A stretch of 64,000 nucleotides of DNA from Vibrio mangrovi (GTDB lineage: Bacteria; Pseudomonadota; Gammaproteobacteria; Enterobacterales; Vibrionaceae), in contig NZ_AP024883.1 in assembly GCF_024346955.1 (NCBI RefSeq), positions 3,410,001-3,474,000 of the forward strand. Direction: 5' to 3'. The stretch's first letter is position 1, and the number at the start of each line of letters is the position of its first letter. Position numbers and translations under genes: made by a program. Under the pieces are notes generated by a model. It was not told where the DNA came from. It made no database searches and was given only the letters and a program-made list of their open reading frames with translations. Positions 60,239 to 64,000 of this stretch are shown here, in pieces.

Positions 60239-62197
60239 ATGAAACTCTTAAAAATAAGTTATGCAGTGGCTACAGCATTAACTGTCAACGCAGCTATCGC
60301 AGCAGAAAACGGGCAATCTGTCAGCTCAGATGTCATGGTTGTAACCGCAACCTCAAATCAAATGTCACTACAGGATGCTCCGGCTTCCGTTAGTGTCGTC
60401 ACCAATGAAGAGATCAACCGTCTGCCAGCCACTGATGTTGCCACCGTTTTGGAAAATGTTTCAGGTCTTCGCGTCATTCGTTCGTCCGGCAGTGAGCCAT
60501 ATGTTGTCATCCGTGGTCTGCATAACTCGACAATGGCTCAGGACAACTACACTCTTCTTCTGGTGAATGGCAGAAGAATTAACTCGAGTGAAACATTAAT
60601 CCGTGGAGCTGGCTTTGACTTTTCCAGCATCCCGATGAGCGCTATCGATCACGTTGAAGTTATCCGCGGGCCAATGTCGGCACTCTATGGCAGTGATGCC
60701 CTCGGCGGTGTTGTCAATGTTATCCTGAAAAAACCGACAGAAGAAACCCGGGTCAATGCCAGTGTCAGCTACAGTCAGCCTCAGGAAGGTGACGGCACCC
60801 TGCAAAAAGCCAATGCGTTTATCAGCGGTAGTGCGATTCCTGAAAAACTGCATTACACCACGGCTGTTGAAATCAGCGATCTGGACACATGGTTCCCGGA
60901 TGATGTGACCAATGCTTCCTTTACCGGAAATGCAGAACAGGAAAGACGCGGGATTAACACGGAACTGAGCTGGCTTGTAAACAGTAGCAATAAGGTCTTA
61001 CTTAATCTGGGCTACCTGAGAGACGACCGGACTTTCCCGAGAACAGACAAATATGACACTTCCGACGACACGGTTTACAACAGTGAAAAATTAACCACCT
61101 CATTGGGCCATCAAGGCTTGTGGAGCTGGGGAAGTACAGATTTAAACTACCTGTACGAACACTCGGAAATCGACTCATATAATCCCAGAGAGTTACCCAC
61201 GCCGACAGCCAATGCAAAACAAAACAATCATACGATTGATGGTCAGCTGGCTATCACCACACTCGACAAACAGATTATTACGACAGGCTTTGATATTGCC
61301 TACACGTCGATCAATATCGATCGGAACTACAATGGAAGCCGCTCAGCCACTCAAGACAGTCTCTATCTGCAAGATCAAATAGAACTGACTGAAGCACTCG
61401 CGGCAACATTGAGCGGACGGTTTACGAACCATAATCAGTTTGGCAGCGATTTCACTCCCCGCGCCTATCTGGTCTACGGAGTCACGGATAGATTCACACT
61501 CAAAGGTGGATATGCCGAAGGATTTAAGACACCGACAATTTACCAGTCTTCCGAAGACTTCTCGATGGCAAGTTGTGGTGGTAGCTGTGAGTTAACAGGA
61601 AACAGCAACATCCAGCCACAAGAGTCCAAAAGCTATGAATTCTCCGGTAGCTATCAGGCTGATCGCTGGTTTATTCAGGCAACGGCTTTCTTTAACCAGA
61701 TTGATGAGATGATATATGTGGATCGTTCTACCAGAGCGACAGGCTTTATCAGTTATAAAAACCGCGACGGAGATGTTGAGTCCAAAGGGCTTGAGCTGGA
61801 AGGCGAATTCGATTTAACGGATAGCTTATATCTGACAGCAAATGCAACTTATACCCACACGAAAAATAAACTCACTGATCTGGAACTTGCCAATACCCCC
61901 AGATGGCTGGCAAATGCCAATATCACCTGGACAGCAAACGACGAATTATCGATGTTTGCCGGGCTCAATTTTACGGGAAGTCAAAAAGACGAAGATCAGG
62001 AGGGAGATAGCAATCACAGTAAACTCAGCGCCTATGCGGTTACAAACATTGGTGCCAGCTACCGTCTGACCGATCAATTTACCATTAAAACCGGCATCAC
62101 GAATCTGCTGGATAAACGGTTGGACAAAACCGATGAAGATTATGAAGAAAATCTGGTCGGTCGCAGCTACTACCTGACCGTCAACTACGACATGTAA
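60239..62197 (+). CDS. TonB-dependent catecholate-type siderophore receptor
   Basis: A 652-residue precursor: signal peptide ending VNAAIA (about residue 22), TonB box DVMVVTATS, plug domain with IRGLHNSTMAQDNYTLLLVN and RGPMSALYGSDALGGVVNVI, then a barrel ending VNYDM. Plug and length resemble the CirA/IrgA group of catecholate receptors. It should import the ferric form of the product of the neighbouring locus, or of a xenosiderophore. AAGGAC precedes ATG 60239; a start at 60185 was rejected. A Fur box and the divergent operon support iron regulation. One cysteine pair (CGGSC) lies in a predicted outer loop. Confidence 0.9.
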   Translation: MKLLKISYAVATALTVNAAIAAENGQSVSSDVMVVTATSNQMSLQDAPASVSVVTNEEINRLPATDVATVLENVSGLRVIRSSGSEPYVVIRGLHNSTMAQDNYTLLLVNGRRINSSETLIRGAGFDFSSIPMSAIDHVEVIRGPMSALYGSDALGGVVNVILKKPTEETRVNASVSYSQPQEGDGTLQKANAFISGSAIPEKLHYTTAVEISDLDTWFPDDVTNASFTGNAEQERRGINTELSWLVNSSNKVLLNLGYLRDDRTFPRTDKYDTSDDTVYNSEKLTTSLGHQGLWSWGSTDLNYLYEHSEIDSYNPRELPTPTANAKQNNHTIDGQLAITTLDKQIITTGFDIAYTSINIDRNYNGSRSATQDSLYLQDQIELTEALAATLSGRFTNHNQFGSDFTPRAYLVYGVTDRFTLKGGYAEGFKTPTIYQSSEDFSMASCGGSCELTGNSNIQPQESKSYEFSGSYQADRWFIQATAFFNQIDEMIYVDRSTRATGFISYKNRDGDVESKGLELEGEFDLTDSLYLTANATYTHTKNKLTDLELANTPRWLANANITWTANDELSMFAGLNFTGSQKDEDQEGDSNHSKLSAYAVTNIGASYRLTDQFTIKTGITNLLDKRLDKTDEDYEENLVGRSYYLTVNYDM

Positions 62198-62218
62198 TTT
62201 ACCATATCGATGGTACAC

Positions 62219-62242
62219 AAAGGCGGACTTGTCCGCCTTTTC
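62219..62242. terminator. Terminator between the receptor and the EVE-domain gene
   Basis: AAAGGCGGAC-TT-GTCCGCCTTTT is a symmetric hairpin that serves both convergent genes. Confidence 0.9.
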
Positions 62243-62247
62243 TGCGG

Positions 62248-62706
62248 TTATCCCAACTCTCGGGCAAGAATTGCCAGCCACTGTGCTTCCGTCACCGGCA
62301 TGATCGAAAGTCGGTTTCCCCGTTTAACCAGAGGCATTTGAGCCAGTTCAGGCATAGTTTTCATCTCCGCCAGTGGAATAGTTCGCTGCATTTTTCGGAC
62401 AAAAGCAACATCAACCATCACCCAACGCGGGTTTTCCGGGGTCGATTTCGGATCGTAAAATTCACTGGCAGCGTCAAAAGCGAAATGATCCGGATAAGCT
62501 TCCCGAACGACCTCAGCAATCCCGGCCACACCAACATTTTTGCAGGATGAATGATAGATCAACACCAGATCTCCCACATGTATCTCATCCCGCATCATAT
62601 TCCGGGCCTGATAGTTTCTGACACCTTCCCAGCAAGAACGCTGCTGAACACATAAAGTATCAATTGAAAATGTGTCGGGCTCTGTTTTAAATAACCAATA
62701 TGCCAT
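62248..62706 (-). CDS. EVE domain-containing protein
   Basis: A 152-residue single-domain protein, the usual length. Signatures: YWLFKTEPDTFSID at the N terminus, WEGVRNYQARNMMRDE, GDLVLIYHSSC and GVAGIAEVVREAYPD. EVE domains belong to the PUA fold and are thought to bind modified bases in RNA or DNA; the bacterial role is unsettled. It converges with the receptor gene and diverges from the lipoprotein gene. Nothing ties it functionally to the NRPS locus. Confidence 0.92.
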   Translation of the reverse strand: MAYWLFKTEPDTFSIDTLCVQQRSCWEGVRNYQARNMMRDEIHVGDLVLIYHSSCKNVGVAGIAEVVREAYPDHFAFDAASEFYDPKSTPENPRWVMVDVAFVRKMQRTIPLAEMKTMPELAQMPLVKRGNRLSIMPVTEAQWLAILARELG

Positions 62707-62753
62707 AATGTTATGCTGTTTCTATACGATGCTCCGATGAAGGAAGATATACC

Positions 62754-63767
62754 ATGAAGATACAGAGAATCCTAATACTAAGCCTGCTGTTCCCATTATT
62801 TCAGGCCTGTACCTCATCAACAGGTTCCTCTTCTTCAAAACAGGTATATCTGGGGCAATCGACTGAAATTCAGGTTCCCCGGATACTGTTCCGTGGTCAG
62901 ATCGTAATTGGCCCTCAGACCAGCTCATTTACGCCCTGTCACAGTAATCAGCAATTTTTACTCACCTTACCCGCCGAACAGAATCAGGCTCTCAGCAAAC
63001 AGGTTACATCGCCTTATCAGGCAATTTACGGAGAGATCATCGGATTCCTGACCGCACCCAGCCAGACAGGCTACAATGCCGACTTCCGGGCCCGGCTCAT
63101 CGCCCGTCAGGTTAACTATGTTTCAGAGGATGCAGTCAAAGGTTGTAGTCAGCCGGTTCAAAGTACCGAAGCCCGGGGACAAGACCCACACTGGCGTGTG
63201 CGTATGACTTCACCGGATACATTTGATGTTACTTTCTCCCGCTTGCAACCTCAGGAATGGTCCTTCAAACTAACCCGCCATACAGTAGAACACCGCGTCT
63301 ACACCGCACAACAAGGCACACTGACATTATCACCATCACTCTGCCAGCTCAGTGACCAGACTCTGTATGGCTGGATGGCAACATTCAATACTCAGAAAGG
63401 ACGATATCGTGGCTGCGCCCGGCTGGGAAATCAGGATCCATCCATGTCATGGACAGCAACTTATCAGGCAACATCAACCCAGCAGGAAAACTTCACGGTA
63501 TCATTAATCCTGAAGGCCGATCATTCGGCTCAAACCTTCTATTATTATCAGAATGATCCGGACCCGATTATAGAAACCGGCTTCTGGCAGGCTCTCAATC
63601 AGGATCAGGTACAAGTCGTCATGACACAGCATCAGCAACAGTATCTGCTCTCTCAGCGGATTTTTACCCGGAAGGGCAATCAGCTTTATGCACCGAAAGA
63701 ACAAGTCGGCCGGCAGATATACGATATCAGCAATGGCGGGCTGACACTCTACCGGACAGCACCATGA
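62754..63767 (+). CDS. Predicted lipoprotein, unknown function
   Basis: A 337-residue precursor with a lipobox LFQAC (lipidated Cys19) followed by a Ser-rich linker. The next residues are not Asp, so outer-membrane sorting is expected. The rest is beta-rich with four further cysteines (CHSNQ, KGCSQP, PSLCQL, RGCARL), and the C-terminal part (FYYYQNDPDPIIETGFWQAL) resembles COG3650-type or NlpE-like repeats, with low certainty. Its stop overlaps the next start by an ATGA, suggesting co-expression with the DTW gene. Confidence 0.75.
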   Translation: MKIQRILILSLLFPLFQACTSSTGSSSSKQVYLGQSTEIQVPRILFRGQIVIGPQTSSFTPCHSNQQFLLTLPAEQNQALSKQVTSPYQAIYGEIIGFLTAPSQTGYNADFRARLIARQVNYVSEDAVKGCSQPVQSTEARGQDPHWRVRMTSPDTFDVTFSRLQPQEWSFKLTRHTVEHRVYTAQQGTLTLSPSLCQLSDQTLYGWMATFNTQKGRYRGCARLGNQDPSMSWTATYQATSTQQENFTVSLILKADHSAQTFYYYQNDPDPIIETGFWQALNQDQVQVVMTQHQQQYLLSQRIFTRKGNQLYAPKEQVGRQIYDISNGGLTLYRTAP

Positions 63768-64000
63768 GCCGGATTCAGCCCCCGCAGACATGCCCTCGTT
63801 GTGGATTGATGTATCAGTGTATCTGTCAGAAAATTCCCCGGCTCAGCAGTGAAGTAGAACTCTCGCTGCTGACTCATGAAAGAGAACTTCCCCGGGAAAC
63901 CAATACCGGCCGATGGCTGGTTCATGCGTTGCCACAATGCCATTCATTCTTATGGCAACGCAAACAGCCCTGTGAGAAATTTCAGCAACGGTTAGATAAG
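63764..64000 (+). CDS. DTW-domain tRNA aminocarboxypropyltransferase (5' part)
   Basis: The first 79 codons of a gene cut by the window edge. The N terminus has the zinc-binding pattern CPRCGLMYQCICQ followed by LLTHERELPRETNTG, typical of DTW/TapT proteins (YfiP in E. coli) that make acp3U in tRNA. The defining DTW motif would lie beyond the edge. ATG 63764 overlaps the lipoprotein stop codon. Confidence 0.88.
   Translation, partial: MSRIQPPQTCPRCGLMYQCICQKIPRLSSEVELSLLTHERELPRETNTGRWLVHALPQCHSFLWQRKQPCEKFQQRLDK

Overview
This 64-kb window is chromosomal DNA of a gammaproteobacterium, almost certainly a member of the Vibrionaceae. The basis is gene order and protein type: trmA / btuB / murI / rrn, fabR-yijD beside sthA, ubiC-ubiA / plsB / dgkA / lexA, rpoH-ftsX-ftsE-ftsY / rsmD / yhhN, and rhtB / pldB / yigL. 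These E. coli-like blocks are joined in a Vibrio-like arrangement. I cannot fix the species from sequence alone.

Layout. 1-4.4 kb: an AsmA-family protein facing fabY-dtd-yihY. 4.6-11.3 kb: typA, then the nitrogen regulon core glnA / glnL / glnG with a sigma-54 promoter and NtrC-type sites, followed by add. 12.7-24.0 kb: two nearly identical rRNA operons in tandem on the minus strand. The promoter-proximal one carries tRNA-Ile(GAT) and tRNA-Ala(TGC) in its 16S-23S spacer, the distal one only tRNA-Ala(GGC). A tRNA-Asp and a terminator close the array. 24.2-34.1 kb: an RRM protein, murI, btuB with a cobalamin riboswitch, trmA, a small variable pocket with a secreted protein and apparent debris, yijD-fabR / sthA, an accessory methyltransferase and lexA with two SOS boxes. 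34.2-47.5 kb: dgkA / plsB, ubiC-ubiA, an orphan FliL-like protein, glpG and glpE, rpoH, ftsX-ftsE-ftsY, rsmD, yhgN, yecH and yhhN. 47.5-54.5 kb: an AT-rich gap with a probable 26-residue membrane protein, a DUF4145-like protein, an acyltransferase, dps, an EAL-HDOD protein, rhtB, pldB and yigL.

54.5-62.2 kb is the accessory highlight: a compact, probably iron-regulated nonribosomal peptide locus. A phosphopantetheinyl transferase, an MbtH-like protein and one 1370-residue NRPS lie on the minus strand. A TonB-dependent catecholate-type receptor diverges from them across a region with Fur-box-like sequences. The NRPS has an unusual layout: half a condensation domain lacking the catalytic lobe, then adenylation, carrier protein and a terminal full condensation domain, with no thioesterase. 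No dihydroxybenzoate genes are in the window. If the product is a siderophore it needs partners encoded elsewhere. This is the best candidate here for undescribed biology.

The window ends with an EVE-domain protein, a lipoprotein of unknown function and the start of a DTW-domain tRNA modification enzyme cut by the right edge. I saw no insertion sequences, prophage or CRISPR arrays. All calls were made by reading motifs, lengths and neighbours; no database searches were run.
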